Source of the DNA: Leifsonia virtsii
GTDB taxonomy: Bacteria; Actinomycetota; Actinomycetes; Actinomycetales; Microbacteriaceae
Direction of reading: 5' to 3'
NCBI RefSeq assembly: GCF_030433675.1
Contig: NZ_JAROCB010000001.1
Span: 1,079,632 to 1,143,631, forward strand
Length of the DNA: 64,000 bases
The translations under genes were made by a program, and so were the position numbers. Of this stretch, positions 1 to 15,809 are shown one piece after another. The notes below the pieces were generated by a model. The model was not told the origin of the DNA. It searched no databases and worked only from the letters and a program-made list of their open reading frames with translations. Every line of letters starts with the position of its first letter. The first letter of the stretch is position 1.

Positions 1-743
1 ACGGGGTTGAGCAGGCCGACGAGCCCGACCGTCCCGGCCGGAAGATGCCGGAGTCCCGCGAACCAGACGACGAAGGCCAGCGCGGTCGCGACCACCGTGA
101 CGTAGGCGAAGCCCAGCACGGCGGCGGCATCGAGGGCAGGAGGAGCGCCCTCGACGAGCAGGGCGAACGGCAGCATCAGCAGGCCTCCGGCGAGGAGCTG
201 CCAGGACGTGGACGCCACCAGATCGACGCCGCCCCACCGCGTCGCGAGCGCGAAGCCGGTGGAGGAGGCGATCAGGGCGACCACCGCGAGGAGTACCCCG
301 ATCGGATCGATCGGTCCGTCGCCCCCGAACAGCATGAGGGCGACCCCCGCGATGCCGGCGACTCCCCCGGCAAGGGCGACGGCCCGGGGCCGCTGGCCCA
401 GCACGATGCGGGCGGCGGCCATCATCACGAGCGGCGAGGCCGCCATCACCGTCGCCGCGATGCCGGACGGCAGGCGCTGCGCCACCGCATAGACGAGAGC
501 GAAGAAGCCGCCGGTGTTGAGGATGCCGAGGACCGCGGAGCGCCACCACCACCGTCCGCGCGGCAGCTTCCTGCTCAGCACCAGCAGCAGCACGCCTGCC
601 GGCAGTGCCCGGATGACGGCGCCCCACAGCGGCTCAGCCGGCAGGACGGCGCGGGTCACGACGTAGGTCGAGCCCCAGGCGACGGGCGCGATCGCGGTGA
701 CGAGCATCCATCGCCAGGCGCCTCGCGACGAATTATCTTCCAC
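1..743 (-). CDS. EamA/DMT family transporter, 3' end outside window
   Basis: Ten-helix drug/metabolite exporters of the EamA family move small metabolites or toxic compounds across the cytoplasmic membrane. About 247 codons are visible. They read as alternating hydrophobic helices with the family's early WGSTYVVTR signature near residue 23 and the inter-repeat stretch ALAGGVAGIAGVALML. The C-terminal part lies beyond position 1. GTG at 743 is preferred because it mirrors the divergent MarR start exactly across the shared operator and sits 7 nt after a TAAAGT -10-like hexamer, suggesting a leaderless transcript. ATG at 707 is the alternative. The divergent MarR gene is the likely regulator. 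The transported substrate cannot be read from the sequence. Confidence 0.85.
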   Translation of the reverse strand, partial: MEDNSSRGAWRWMLVTAIAPVAWGSTYVVTRAVLPAEPLWGAVIRALPAGVLLLVLSRKLPRGRWWWRSAVLGILNTGGFFALVYAVAQRLPSGIAATVMAASPLVMMAAARIVLGQRPRAVALAGGVAGIAGVALMLFGGDGPIDPIGVLLAVVALIASSTGFALATRWGGVDLVASTSWQLLAGGLLMLPFALLVEGAPPALDAAAVLGFAYVTVVATALAFVVWFAGLRHLPAGTVGLVGLLNP

Positions 744-750
744 GGAAACT

Positions 751-776
751 ACTTTAGCTTCCCTGGAAGGTAAAGT
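751..776. promoter_or_regulatory. MarR-type operator, 26-bp near-perfect palindrome with overlapping divergent -10 elements
   Basis: The left arm ACTTTAGCTTCC and right arm GGAAGGTAAAGT flank a CT centre with a single mismatched pair. The outer six bases of each arm read TAAAGT outward, a plausible -10 element for each divergent gene. The start codons at 743 and 784 lie 7 nt beyond either edge. A bound MarR dimer would therefore cover both promoters. Palindromes built on TTCC-N2-GGAA are usual for MarR-family sites. Assignment to the adjacent regulator is inferred from position. Confidence 0.75.
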
Positions 777-783
777 GAAGGGC

Positions 784-1281
784 ATGAAGACAGAACCCGA
801 CGCCGTCGCGCGCATCCAGGCGGAGTGGCGGCGCGAGCGACCCGACCTCGACAGCTCTCCGCAGGGCGTGATCGGGAGGCTGCACCGGGTCGCCGCGCGG
901 CTCACGACCGAGCTGACCACCGTCTACGAAGCGCATGGGCTGGCAGAAGGCGACTTCGACGTGCTCGCAACCCTCCGCCGTGCGGGTGCACCCTACGAGC
1001 GCACGGCGGGTGAGCTGGCCGAGCGCACGATGATCACGACCGGGGGCATGTCGAAGCGCATCGACCGCCTGGAGCGCGCCGGTCTGGTCACACGCCGGTC
1101 CTCCGAGGTGGACGGCCGCGGACGGGTCATCCGGCTGACGGAACGCGGCCGGGAGACGATCGACGCGGCCGTCACCGACCACCTGGCGAACGAGCGCCGG
1201 CTGCTCGACGAGCTCGACCCGGCCGACGCGGCGGCGCTCGAGCGCATCCTGACCGAGTGGCTCGCACGCCTCGGCGGATGA
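784..1281 (+). CDS. MarR family transcriptional regulator
   Basis: This 165-aa winged-helix repressor is the size of typical MarR proteins. After an N-terminal dimerisation helix it has the winged-helix core around residues 45-115: AGELAERTMITTGGMSKRID is the recognition-helix region, followed by the RRSSEVDGRGRVIRLTERG wing. MarR proteins bind palindromes as dimers and release DNA when a small phenolic or xenobiotic ligand binds. The ATG at 784 is chosen over GTG 775 because it is symmetric with the divergent transporter start around the shared operator. It probably represses itself and the EamA exporter. The ligand is unknown. Confidence 0.9.
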   Translation: MKTEPDAVARIQAEWRRERPDLDSSPQGVIGRLHRVAARLTTELTTVYEAHGLAEGDFDVLATLRRAGAPYERTAGELAERTMITTGGMSKRIDRLERAGLVTRRSSEVDGRGRVIRLTERGRETIDAAVTDHLANERRLLDELDPADAAALERILTEWLARLGG

Positions 1282-1370
1282 CCGGTTCCGTCGACCGTTC
1301 GCGCAGGCTTCGCAACAGGTCGTCATCTTCATGGCGAGGGGATGCGGCCGCGCGGTACAAACGGTCGATC

Positions 1371-1652
1371 ATGTCGCGCATCTTCACGAGCAAGTTCAAC
1401 CCGGGGCGGGCCCGCTGGGAGCTGGTCGTCAGCCCTCAGGGGGACGTCTACGCGTTCCCGCTCACCCTTCCGATCGCCCAGCGGCAGGTGCTCGGCGGGC
1501 ATCGACGCTACCTCGTCGGCCGCGTCACCCGCGGCGGTCAGGCGTGGACGGCCGCGGGACCCTCCGGCCTGGTCTACGGGACGACGTTCCCGTCGCTGCC
1601 GTCCGCCCTCGAGGCGATCGCGGACGAGGTGGACCTGGCGCCGGTCCCCTGA
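1371..1652 (+). CDS. Hypothetical protein, 93 aa
   Basis: I do not recognise this small soluble protein. It has no signal peptide, transmembrane helix or cysteine. It begins MSRIFTSKFNPGRARWELVV and ends in an acidic tail, and its middle is rich in aromatic and glycine residues, consistent with a small beta-rich fold. The ATG at 1371 is preferred because upstream in-frame codons are arginine- and serine-rich and look non-coding, and the gap after marR is then about 90 bp. It lies between marR and a palindromic repeat that separates it from convergent sufU. Function cannot be assigned. Confidence 0.6.
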   Translation: MSRIFTSKFNPGRARWELVVSPQGDVYAFPLTLPIAQRQVLGGHRRYLVGRVTRGGQAWTAAGPSGLVYGTTFPSLPSALEAIADEVDLAPVP

Positions 1653-1675
1653 AGCCCATGCACTGACGCGCGTTG

Positions 1676-1747
1676 CGCGACTGCGGCGCCGCGGAACGAC
1701 TGCGGCGGGTCGCGCGGGCGCAGTAGTTCCGAGGGGACGCAGTCGCG
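1676..1747. repeat. 72-bp paired-hairpin repeat, copy 1
   Basis: The outer arms CGCGACTGCG (1676-1685) and CGCAGTCGCG (1738-1747) are perfect inverted repeats. The inner arms GGAACGACTGCG (1693-1704) and CGCAGTAGTTCC (1719-1730) pair with one mismatch. The whole element folds into one long interrupted stem. A second 72-bp element at 25005-25076 has identical arm spacing but diverged sequence. It lies between two convergent genes (the 93-aa gene and sufU), where it could also terminate transcription in both directions. Confidence 0.8.
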
Positions 1748-1774
1748 TGCGACGACAGGCGGGATCGCGCGGGG

Positions 1775-9619
<7,845 letters not shown>

Positions 9620-10033
9620 TCACACCGCCCAGGGATTGAAGAGCGGGACGCCGAAGCCCTCGAAGTCGCGGACGTTGCGCGTCGCGACCGCGTACCGGCC
9701 GACCTCGGCGGTCGCGGCGAGCAGGGCGTCGCGCTCCGGGCGCGGATCGGGGAGGTGATACCCGGCGGCGACCTCCGCCACCTCGTGGTCGATGGGCAGG
9801 ATGCGGCCGGCGAAGACCTCCAGCACCTCGTCGGCCCAGCGCCGCAGGGCGCGACCCTGATCGGGATCGGTTTGCATCCTCCGCTCCACGCCGAGCTCGA
9901 CCTCGAAGACGGTCATCGCCGAGATGTGCAGCGAGTACGGGTTCTGTTCCTCCAGCCAGCGCACCACTGCGGGATCCTCCCCATTCGGGCGACGCGTGGC
10001 CGAGAGCACCATCGTGTCGATCAGCCACTTCAC
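9620..10033 (-). CDS. PIN-domain ribonuclease toxin, VapC family
   Basis: The 137-aa PIN domain keeps the acidic metal site: Asp6 in LIDTMVL, Glu44 in VFEVELG, Asp102 in RDALLAA and Asp123 in VRDFEG. VapC toxins cleave RNA, usually tRNA or rRNA, when not neutralised by the antitoxin. The GTG start at 10033 overlaps the antitoxin stop by four bases (GTGA), giving antitoxin-first coupled translation. Length and motif spacing are intact, so the toxin is probably active. It converges with the TetR gene without a gap. Confidence 0.9.
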   Translation of the reverse strand: MKWLIDTMVLSATRRPNGEDPAVVRWLEEQNPYSLHISAMTVFEVELGVERRMQTDPDQGRALRRWADEVLEVFAGRILPIDHEVAEVAAGYHLPDPRPERDALLAATAEVGRYAVATRNVRDFEGFGVPLFNPWAV

Positions 10034-10281
10034 AGTTCGACCTCGCGCAGGGCGCCGACCGACGCGCGGGGGAACTCGACCGCGAAGTCGGATTCCGGGT
10101 CGTCTTGACGCAGCACGTCGACCACACTGCGGAGCCGACCCGCCAGACGCTCGAACTCCGCGTACGTCATCAGCACGAACGCCGGCTCGCCGCGATCGGT
10201 GATGACCACCGGCTCGAGGCCGGCGCTCCGCTTCGCCGCCGAGACGTCCTGATTGAACTCACGCGCCGTCATCAGTGCCAT
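10030..10281 (-). CDS. Phd/YefM-type antitoxin
   Basis: The 83-aa protein begins MALMTAREFNQDVSAAKR, the DNA-binding N-terminal half of Phd/YefM antitoxins. VVITDRGEPAFVLMTYAEFERL follows and completes the domain. The acidic C-terminal half would wrap the toxin. ATG 10281 has a strong AAAGGGGGAG ribosome-binding site. Such pairs repress their own promoter through the antitoxin. The promoter would lie in 10282-10350, which also borders the catabolic cluster. Confidence 0.9.
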   Translation of the reverse strand: MALMTAREFNQDVSAAKRSAGLEPVVITDRGEPAFVLMTYAEFERLAGRLRSVVDVLRQDDPESDFAVEFPRASVGALREVEL

Positions 10282-10357
10282 GCGCTCCCCCTTTCGTTTG
10301 ATGCTACGTAGGATCATACCAGGGGCGGGAGGGGCGTCACTGGCTGGCTGGGGATGG

Positions 10358-10369
10358 AAGATATACGAT
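10358..10369. promoter_or_regulatory. Putative GntR operator upstream of the homoprotocatechuate hydratase gene
   Basis: AAGATATACGAT, followed by CC, ends 47 bp before the GTG start at 10417. It is the second of three related sites (see 7877-7888 and 12021-12032). It is AT-rich against a GC-rich background and could overlap the -10 or transcription start. Confidence 0.55.
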
Positions 10370-10416
10370 CCAAGCGGGGGCCATCGCGCCCCTCCTCCGA
10401 CGACGAAGGGAGCCTC

Positions 10417-11202
10417 GTGCTCGACAGTCCGACCATCCAGGCCATCGCCGACGAGCTCGCGGCGGCCGAGCGCGACCGCACGACCGTCCCGCTGCTGACC
10501 GCACGCCACCCGGACATGACGGTCGAGGACTCCTATGCCGTGCAGCGGGTGTGGGTGGAGCGCGGATTGGCCACCGGACGACGGCTCGTAGGCCGCAAGA
10601 TCGGTCTGACCTCCAAGGCGATGCAGCAGGCCACCGGCATCACCGAGCCGGACTACGGCGCGATCTTCGCCGACATGGTCTACGAGACGGGGGCCGTCAT
10701 CCCGTTCGACACGTTCTCGAACGTGCGGATCGAGGTGGAGCTGGCCTTCGTTCTCGACAGGGCACTGGAGGGCCCGGACGTCACCCTGTTCGACGTGCTG
10801 AGTGCGACCCGGTACGTCGTGCCCGCGCTGGAGATCCTCTCCTCGCGCATCGAGCTACAGGGGCGCACGATCGTCGACACGATCTCCGACAACGCGGCGA
10901 TGGGCGGCATGGTCGTCGGGGGGCGCCCGGTCGCCGTCGACGCCGTCGATCTGCGCTGGGTGAGCGCGCTGCTCTACCGCAACGAGACCATCGAGGAGTC
11001 CGGGGTCGCGGCGGCGGTGCTCGACCAGCCCGCCACCGGCGTCGCCTGGCTCGCCAACAAGCTCGCGCAGCACGGCACACGCCTCGAGGCCGGCGACATC
11101 GTCCTCGCCGGCTCGTTCACCCGCCCGATGTGGGTGGAGCGCGGCGACACCGTCCACGCCGATTACGGAAACCTGGGAGCCGTCACATGCCGTTTCGTCT
11201 AG
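10417..11202 (+). CDS. hpaH: 2-oxo-hept-4-ene-1,7-dioate hydratase (HpaH/HpcG type)
   Basis: This 261-aa enzyme of the FAH-fold hydratase family adds water to 2-oxohept-4-enedioate, giving the 4-hydroxy compound that HpaI cleaves. Landmarks are the N-terminal [39 protein letters not shown], the metal-ligand region [10 protein letters not shown] and [14 protein letters not shown] near the C-terminus, all typical of HpaH/MhpD-type hydratases. GTG 10417 has GAAGGGAG just upstream. The end overlaps the aldolase gene by 16 bp. It is the first gene of the cluster, behind a putative GntR site. Confidence 0.9.
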   Translation: MLDSPTIQAIADELAAAERDRTTVPLLTARHPDMTVEDSYAVQRVWVERGLATGRRLVGRKIGLTSKAMQQATGITEPDYGAIFADMVYETGAVIPFDTFSNVRIEVELAFVLDRALEGPDVTLFDVLSATRYVVPALEILSSRIELQGRTIVDTISDNAAMGGMVVGGRPVAVDAVDLRWVSALLYRNETIEESGVAAAVLDQPATGVAWLANKLAQHGTRLEAGDIVLAGSFTRPMWVERGDTVHADYGNLGAVTCRFV

Positions 11203-11999
11203 ACCCGACGCCCACGTTCGCCGACCGCCTCCGGAGCACGGACCGCACGCTGTACGGGATGTGGTCCTGCGCCGGCAGCCCCCTCTCCGCCGAGATCTGC
11301 GCGGGGAGCGGGCTCGACATCGTGCTGATCGACGGGGAGCACTCCCCCATCGGCCTGGAGTCGATCCTGTCGCAGCTGCAGGCCGTCGCCGCCTACCCGG
11401 TCGTTCCGGTGGTGCGCGCACCGTACGGCGACCCGGTCGTGCTCAAGCAGCTGCTCGACCTCGGCGCGCAAAACGTCCTCGTCCCGATGGTCGACAGCGT
11501 CGAGCAGGCAGAGGACATGGTGCGGGGCGTGCGGTATCCCCCGCACGGCATCCGGGGCGTGGGCAGCGCGCTGGCGCGGTCGTCGCGCTGGAGCCGCATC
11601 CCGGACTACCTGGCCCGCGCGAAAGACCTCGTCTCGCTGACGGTGCAGATCGAGACGACGGCGGCGCTGGCGGTCGCGGGCGACATCGCCGCAGTGGACG
11701 GTGTGGATGCCCTGCTCGTCGGCCCCGCCGACCTCGCCGCCTCGATGGGGAAGCTCGGACAGCAGAACCACCCCGAGGTCGTCGCCGCCGTCGAACGCGT
11801 GATCGCGGCGGGACGCGCGGCGGGCACGCCTGTCGGCGTGAACGCCTTCGACCCGACGATGGCCGAGCGCTACGCCACCGCGGGCGCCGCCTACGTGCTG
11901 GTCGGCTCCGACGTGACGCTGCTCGCCCGAGCCTCGGAGGCCCTCGCCGACCGGTTCATCGGCGCGGCCCCCGACTCGCCCGCACCGGCCGGCTATTGA
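11187..11999 (+). CDS. hpaI: 4-hydroxy-2-oxoheptane-1,7-dioate aldolase (HpaI/HpcH)
   Basis: This 270-aa class II, metal-dependent aldolase of the HpcH/HpaI family cleaves 4-hydroxy-2-oxoheptanedioate to pyruvate and succinate semialdehyde. Visible family features are LIDGEHSPIGLE, the substrate-binding arginine in VRAPYGD, NVLVPMVDSVEQA, the metal ligands Glu in VQIETTAA and Asp in LLVGPADLAASMG. ATG 11187 lies inside the upstream gene, so translation is coupled. It is the last step of the pathway in this cluster. Confidence 0.92.
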   Translation: MPFRLDPTPTFADRLRSTDRTLYGMWSCAGSPLSAEICAGSGLDIVLIDGEHSPIGLESILSQLQAVAAYPVVPVVRAPYGDPVVLKQLLDLGAQNVLVPMVDSVEQAEDMVRGVRYPPHGIRGVGSALARSSRWSRIPDYLARAKDLVSLTVQIETTAALAVAGDIAAVDGVDALLVGPADLAASMGKLGQQNHPEVVAAVERVIAAGRAAGTPVGVNAFDPTMAERYATAGAAYVLVGSDVTLLARASEALADRFIGAAPDSPAPAGY

Positions 12000-12020
12000 C
12001 GTGTTGTCGAGTGCATCCAG

Positions 12021-12032
12021 ATTGTATATGAT
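12021..12032. promoter_or_regulatory. Putative GntR operator upstream of the FAH-RraA gene
   Basis: ATTGTATATGAT, followed by CC, ends 51 bp before the GTG start at 12084. It is the third copy of the shared near-palindrome and marks the start of a second transcription unit within the cluster. Confidence 0.55.
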
Positions 12033-12083
12033 CCTGAATACGGTCTTGAGGGACCCGTCCCCGACGATGAGGAGCCGCTGCCC

Positions 12084-13535
12084 GTGAGCGCCACACCTTT
12101 CGCCGATCTGCGCGCGCAGGCCGGCAAGATCATCGCGGTGCATCTGAACTACCGTTCGCGTGCCGCCCAGCGCGGGCGCACCCCCGCCCAGCCCAGCTAC
12201 TTCTTCAAGCCGTCCTCGTCGCTCGCCCCCTCCGGCAGCGAGTTGGAGCGCCCCGCAGGCACCGAGCTGCTCGCGTTCGAGGGCGAGATCGCGCTCATCA
12301 TCGGCCGTTCGACCCGCCGCGTCTCACCCGAGGAGGGCTGGTCCGCCGTCTCCGGCGTCACGGCCGCGAACGACTTCGGGCTGTACGACCTGCGCGCGGC
12401 GGATAAGGGCTCCAACGTCCGATCGAAGGGCGGTGACGGCTTCACGCCCCTCGGGCCGGTCGTCCTCCCCGCCGCCTCCCTCGATCCCGGCGCCCTGCGC
12501 GTGCGCACCTGGCTGAACGGCGAGCTCGTGCAGGAGGGGGCCACCGACGACCTGCTGTTCCCGTTCGGGCGCCTGATCGCGGACCTCTCGCAGCTGATGA
12601 CGCTGGAGCCGGGCGACATCATCCTCACCGGGACCCCGGCCGGCTCGTCCGTCACCCGGCCCGGCGACACCGTCGAGGTGGAGGTGGATGCGCCGACCGC
12701 GGCCGGCGCACCGACCACGGGCCGCCTGGTGACGCGCATCGCCGAGGGCAGCGTGCCGTTCGGCGACTTCGGCACGAAGCCCAGCGTCGACGACCACCAG
12801 CGCGCGGAGGCCTACGGCGTTCCCGAAGAGCCGGCGTGGACGCTGACCGACGACCTGCGGGAGAAGCTCGCGTCCGTCGCGACCGCCACGCTCAGCTCGC
12901 AGCTGCGCAAGCGCGGCTTGAACAACGTCTCCATCGACGGCCTCGCCTCGACCCGGCCCGGCACGAAGGTCGTGGGCACGGCGCGCACGCTGCGCTACGT
13001 CCCGAACCGCGAAGACCTCTTCGCCTCGCACGGCGGCGGCTACAACGCGCAGAAGCGCGCCTTCGACGCCGTCGGCGCCGGGGAGGTGCTCGTGATCGAG
13101 GCCCGCGGCGAGCGCGGCAGCGGCACCGTCGGCGACGTGCTCGCCCTGCGGGCCCAGGTCAACGGCGCCGCCGGCATCGTGACCGACGGGGGCGTGCGCG
13201 ACCTGGAGGTCGTCGCGGCACTCGAGATCCCGACCTATCACAACGGCCCGCACCCCGCGGTGCTCGGCCGCAGGCACGTGCCCTGGGACACGGACGTGAC
13301 CATCGCGTGCGGCGGCGCCACCGTGCAGCCGGGCGACGTGATCGTGGGCGACGCCGACGGCCTGCTCGTCATCCCGCCCGCGCTCGTCGATGAGGTCGTG
13401 GCCGACGCGATCGAGCAGGAACGCGAGGAGGAGTTCATCGCCGAGCAGGTCGCCAAGGGCGCCCGCGTCGACGGCCTGTTCCCGATGAACGCCGAATGGA
13501 AGGAGAGGTACCGCGCATGGTCGACTCAGCGGTGA
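12084..13535 (+). CDS. Fusion of FAH-family decarboxylase/isomerase domain and RraA-like aldolase domain
   Basis: The 483-aa protein has two parts. Residues about 15-235 are a fumarylacetoacetate-hydrolase fold of the HpaG type, with LLAFEGEIALIIG, GVTAANDFGLYDLR, GDGFTPLGP and the closing LEPGDIILTGTPAGS. HpaG decarboxylates and isomerises 5-oxopent-3-ene-1,2,5-tricarboxylate. Residues about 255-455 are an RraA/HMG-aldolase-like domain, with GTVGDVLALRAQVNGAAGIV and the substrate and metal residues of TDGGVRDLE. E. coli HpaG instead has two FAH domains. The GTG start follows GAGGAG. The end overlaps the GntR gene by 19 bp. The role of the RraA half is not known from sequence. Confidence 0.85.
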   Translation: MSATPFADLRAQAGKIIAVHLNYRSRAAQRGRTPAQPSYFFKPSSSLAPSGSELERPAGTELLAFEGEIALIIGRSTRRVSPEEGWSAVSGVTAANDFGLYDLRAADKGSNVRSKGGDGFTPLGPVVLPAASLDPGALRVRTWLNGELVQEGATDDLLFPFGRLIADLSQLMTLEPGDIILTGTPAGSSVTRPGDTVEVEVDAPTAAGAPTTGRLVTRIAEGSVPFGDFGTKPSVDDHQRAEAYGVPEEPAWTLTDDLREKLASVATATLSSQLRKRGLNNVSIDGLASTRPGTKVVGTARTLRYVPNREDLFASHGGGYNAQKRAFDAVGAGEVLVIEARGERGSGTVGDVLALRAQVNGAAGIVTDGGVRDLEVVAALEIPTYHNGPHPAVLGRRHVPWDTDVTIACGGATVQPGDVIVGDADGLLVIPPALVDEVVADAIEQEREEEFIAEQVAKGARVDGLFPMNAEWKERYRAWSTQR

Positions 13536-14197
13536 AGACGACGGCCCCGAGCAAGTCGCAGCTGGCCTACGACTTCATCCGGGCGCGCATCGACGACGGC
13601 CGGTACGTCTCCGGCTTCCGGCTCGTGCTCGGCCAGATCGCGGGAGAGCTCGACATCAGCGTCGTCCCGGTGCGCGAAGCCATCCGGCGGCTGGAGGCCG
13701 AGGGGCTGGTGACGTTCGAGAAGAACGTCGGCGCCCAGGTCGCGCTGCTGCAGGAGGCCGAATACACCTACACGATGGAGACGCTCGCCCTGGTGGAGGG
13801 GGCGGCGACCCAGCTCTCCGCTCCCCTGCTGAACGGCGACCACCTCCACCGGGCCCGCATGATCAACCGCGAGATGATCGCCTGCCTCGACGACTTCATC
13901 CCGCACCGCTTCACGCAGCTCAACCAGGAGTTCCATGCAGTGCTGTTCGAGGAGTGCCCCAACCCGCACATCCTCGACCTCGTGCACCGCGGCTGGAACC
14001 GCCTCACCGTGCTGCGCGACTCCACCTTCAGCTTCGTGCCAGGGCGCGCCCGCGAGTCCGTCGACGAGCACGAGCACATCCTCCAGCTCATCGAGTCCGG
14101 CGCCGACGCGCTGGAGATCGAGCTCGCCGCCCGCCGTCACCGGCTGGCCACCCTGGACTCGCTGCGCGCCTACCAGGACGAGCACAAGCAGCACTGA
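13517..14197 (+). CDS. GntR family regulator with FCD ligand domain
   Basis: This 226-aa regulator has an N-terminal winged helix (about residues 15-80, with LGQIAGELDISVVPVREAIR as the recognition segment) and a C-terminal all-helical FCD domain. The FCD metal and ligand residues are in ALVEGAATQL, QLNQEFHAVLFEEC and DEHEHILQLIE. FCD-type GntR proteins bind organic acids and control the catabolic genes around them. It sits inside the cluster, overlapping the FAH-RraA gene and followed by hpaE. Three near-palindromes at 7877, 10358 and 12021 are its probable operators. ATG 13517 follows GGAGAGG. Confidence 0.92.
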   Translation: MVDSAVKTTAPSKSQLAYDFIRARIDDGRYVSGFRLVLGQIAGELDISVVPVREAIRRLEAEGLVTFEKNVGAQVALLQEAEYTYTMETLALVEGAATQLSAPLLNGDHLHRARMINREMIACLDDFIPHRFTQLNQEFHAVLFEECPNPHILDLVHRGWNRLTVLRDSTFSFVPGRARESVDEHEHILQLIESGADALEIELAARRHRLATLDSLRAYQDEHKQH

Positions 14198-14224
14198 CCG
14201 CACCGACCGACAGGAGGCCGCGCG

Positions 14225-15772
14225 ATGGCGCAGCACCACATCCCCGAGAACCTGCCCGCGAAGATCCAGCACTTCATCGACGGCGAGCTCGTCGACAGCG
14301 TCGCAGGCGCGACTTTCGACGTGCTCGATCCCGTGTCGAACGAGACCTACGTGCAGGCCGCGGCAGGCCAGAAGGAGGACATCGACCTCGCCGTCGCCGC
14401 CGCGACCCGCGCGTTCAAGGAAGGCCCCTGGCCACGGATGAAGCCGCGCGAGCGGGCTCGCGTGCTGAACCGCATCGCCGACGCGGTGGAGGCGCAGGAC
14501 GCCCGTCTCGCTGAGCTGGAGACGTTCGACACCGGCCTCCCGATCACGCAGGCGCTCGGACAGGCGCAGCGCGCAGCGGAGAACTTCCGGTTCTTCGCCG
14601 ACCTGATCGTCGCGCAGGCGGACGACGCCTACAAGGTCCCCGGCAGCCAGCTGAACTACGTCAACCGCAAGCCGATCGGCGTCGCCGGCCTCATCACGCC
14701 GTGGAACACGCCGTTCATGCTGGAGAGTTGGAAGCTGGCCCCGGCGCTCGCGACCGGCAACACCGTCGTGCTGAAGCCCGCCGAGTTCACGCCGCTGTCG
14801 GCGAGCCTGTGGGCCGAGATCTTCCGTGCTGCCGGCCTGCCCGACGGCGTCTTCAACCTCGTGAACGGCCTCGGCGAGGAGGCGGGCGACGCGCTGGTCA
14901 AGCACTCGGACGTGCCGCTCATCTCGTTCACCGGCGAGAGCCGCACCGGGCAGATCATCTTCGCCAACGCCGCGCCGTACCTGAAGGGGCTGTCGATGGA
15001 GCTCGGCGGCAAGTCTCCCGCCGTCGTCTTCGCCGACGCCGACCTGGACGCGGCGATCGACTCCACGCTCTTCGGAGTGTTCTCGCTCAACGGCGAGCGC
15101 TGCACCGCCGGCTCCCGCATCCTGGTCGAGCGTCCGATCTACGACGAGTTCCTGGAGCGGTACGCCGAACGCGCGAAGCACATCGTCGTCGGCGACCCGC
15201 ATGACCCGAAGACCGAGGTCGGCGCGCTCGTGCACCCCGAGCACTACGACAAAGTCATGTCGTACGTCGAGCTGGGCAAGCAGGAGGGCCGCCTGCTCGC
15301 CGGCGGAGGACGGCCCGAAGGGCTCGAGACCGGCAACTACGTCGCCCCGACCGTGTTCGCCGACGTCGCCCCGGATGCGCGCATCTTCCAGGAGGAGATC
15401 TTCGGCCCGGTCGTCGCCATCACCCCGTTCGACTCCGATGAGGAGGCGCTGGAACTCGCCAACGGCGTGAAGTACGGCCTCGCCGCCTACATCTGGACCA
15501 GCGACCTCGAGCGCGCCCACACCTTCGCGCAGAACGTCGAGGCCGGGATGGTGTGGCTGAACTCCCACAACGTGCGCGACCTCCGCACCCCGTTCGGCGG
15601 CGTGAAGGCGTCCGGGCTCGGACACGAGGGCGGCTACCGCTCGATCGACTTCTACACCCACCAGCAGGCGGTCCACATCACGCTCGGCGCCGTCCACACC
15701 GCTCGGTTCGGCGCCACCGTGCACCAGCCCGAGGAAGCCGAGGAAGCGGCCGAGGACGCCGGCGACGCCTGA
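14225..15772 (+). CDS. hpaE: 5-carboxymethyl-2-hydroxymuconate semialdehyde dehydrogenase
   Basis: This 515-aa aldehyde dehydrogenase oxidises the ring-cleavage product of HpaD with NAD to 5-carboxymethyl-2-hydroxymuconate. Catalytic residues are visible: Asn in TPWNTPF, the general base Glu259 in SMELGGKSP and the nucleophile Cys293 in NGERCTAGSR. The NAD-binding FTGESRTG is also present. AGGAGG precedes the ATG by a good distance. Between the GntR gene and hpaD, this position identifies it as HpaE rather than a generic aldehyde dehydrogenase. Confidence 0.93.
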   Translation: MAQHHIPENLPAKIQHFIDGELVDSVAGATFDVLDPVSNETYVQAAAGQKEDIDLAVAAATRAFKEGPWPRMKPRERARVLNRIADAVEAQDARLAELETFDTGLPITQALGQAQRAAENFRFFADLIVAQADDAYKVPGSQLNYVNRKPIGVAGLITPWNTPFMLESWKLAPALATGNTVVLKPAEFTPLSASLWAEIFRAAGLPDGVFNLVNGLGEEAGDALVKHSDVPLISFTGESRTGQIIFANAAPYLKGLSMELGGKSPAVVFADADLDAAIDSTLFGVFSLNGERCTAGSRILVERPIYDEFLERYAERAKHIVVGDPHDPKTEVGALVHPEHYDKVMSYVELGKQEGRLLAGGGRPEGLETGNYVAPTVFADVAPDARIFQEEIFGPVVAITPFDSDEEALELANGVKYGLAAYIWTSDLERAHTFAQNVEAGMVWLNSHNVRDLRTPFGGVKASGLGHEGGYRSIDFYTHQQAVHITLGAVHTARFGATVHQPEEAEEAAEDAGDA

Positions 15773-15809
15773 CCTGCCCTCCCTCACATCACAGCAAGGA
15801 AGCTCTGAC

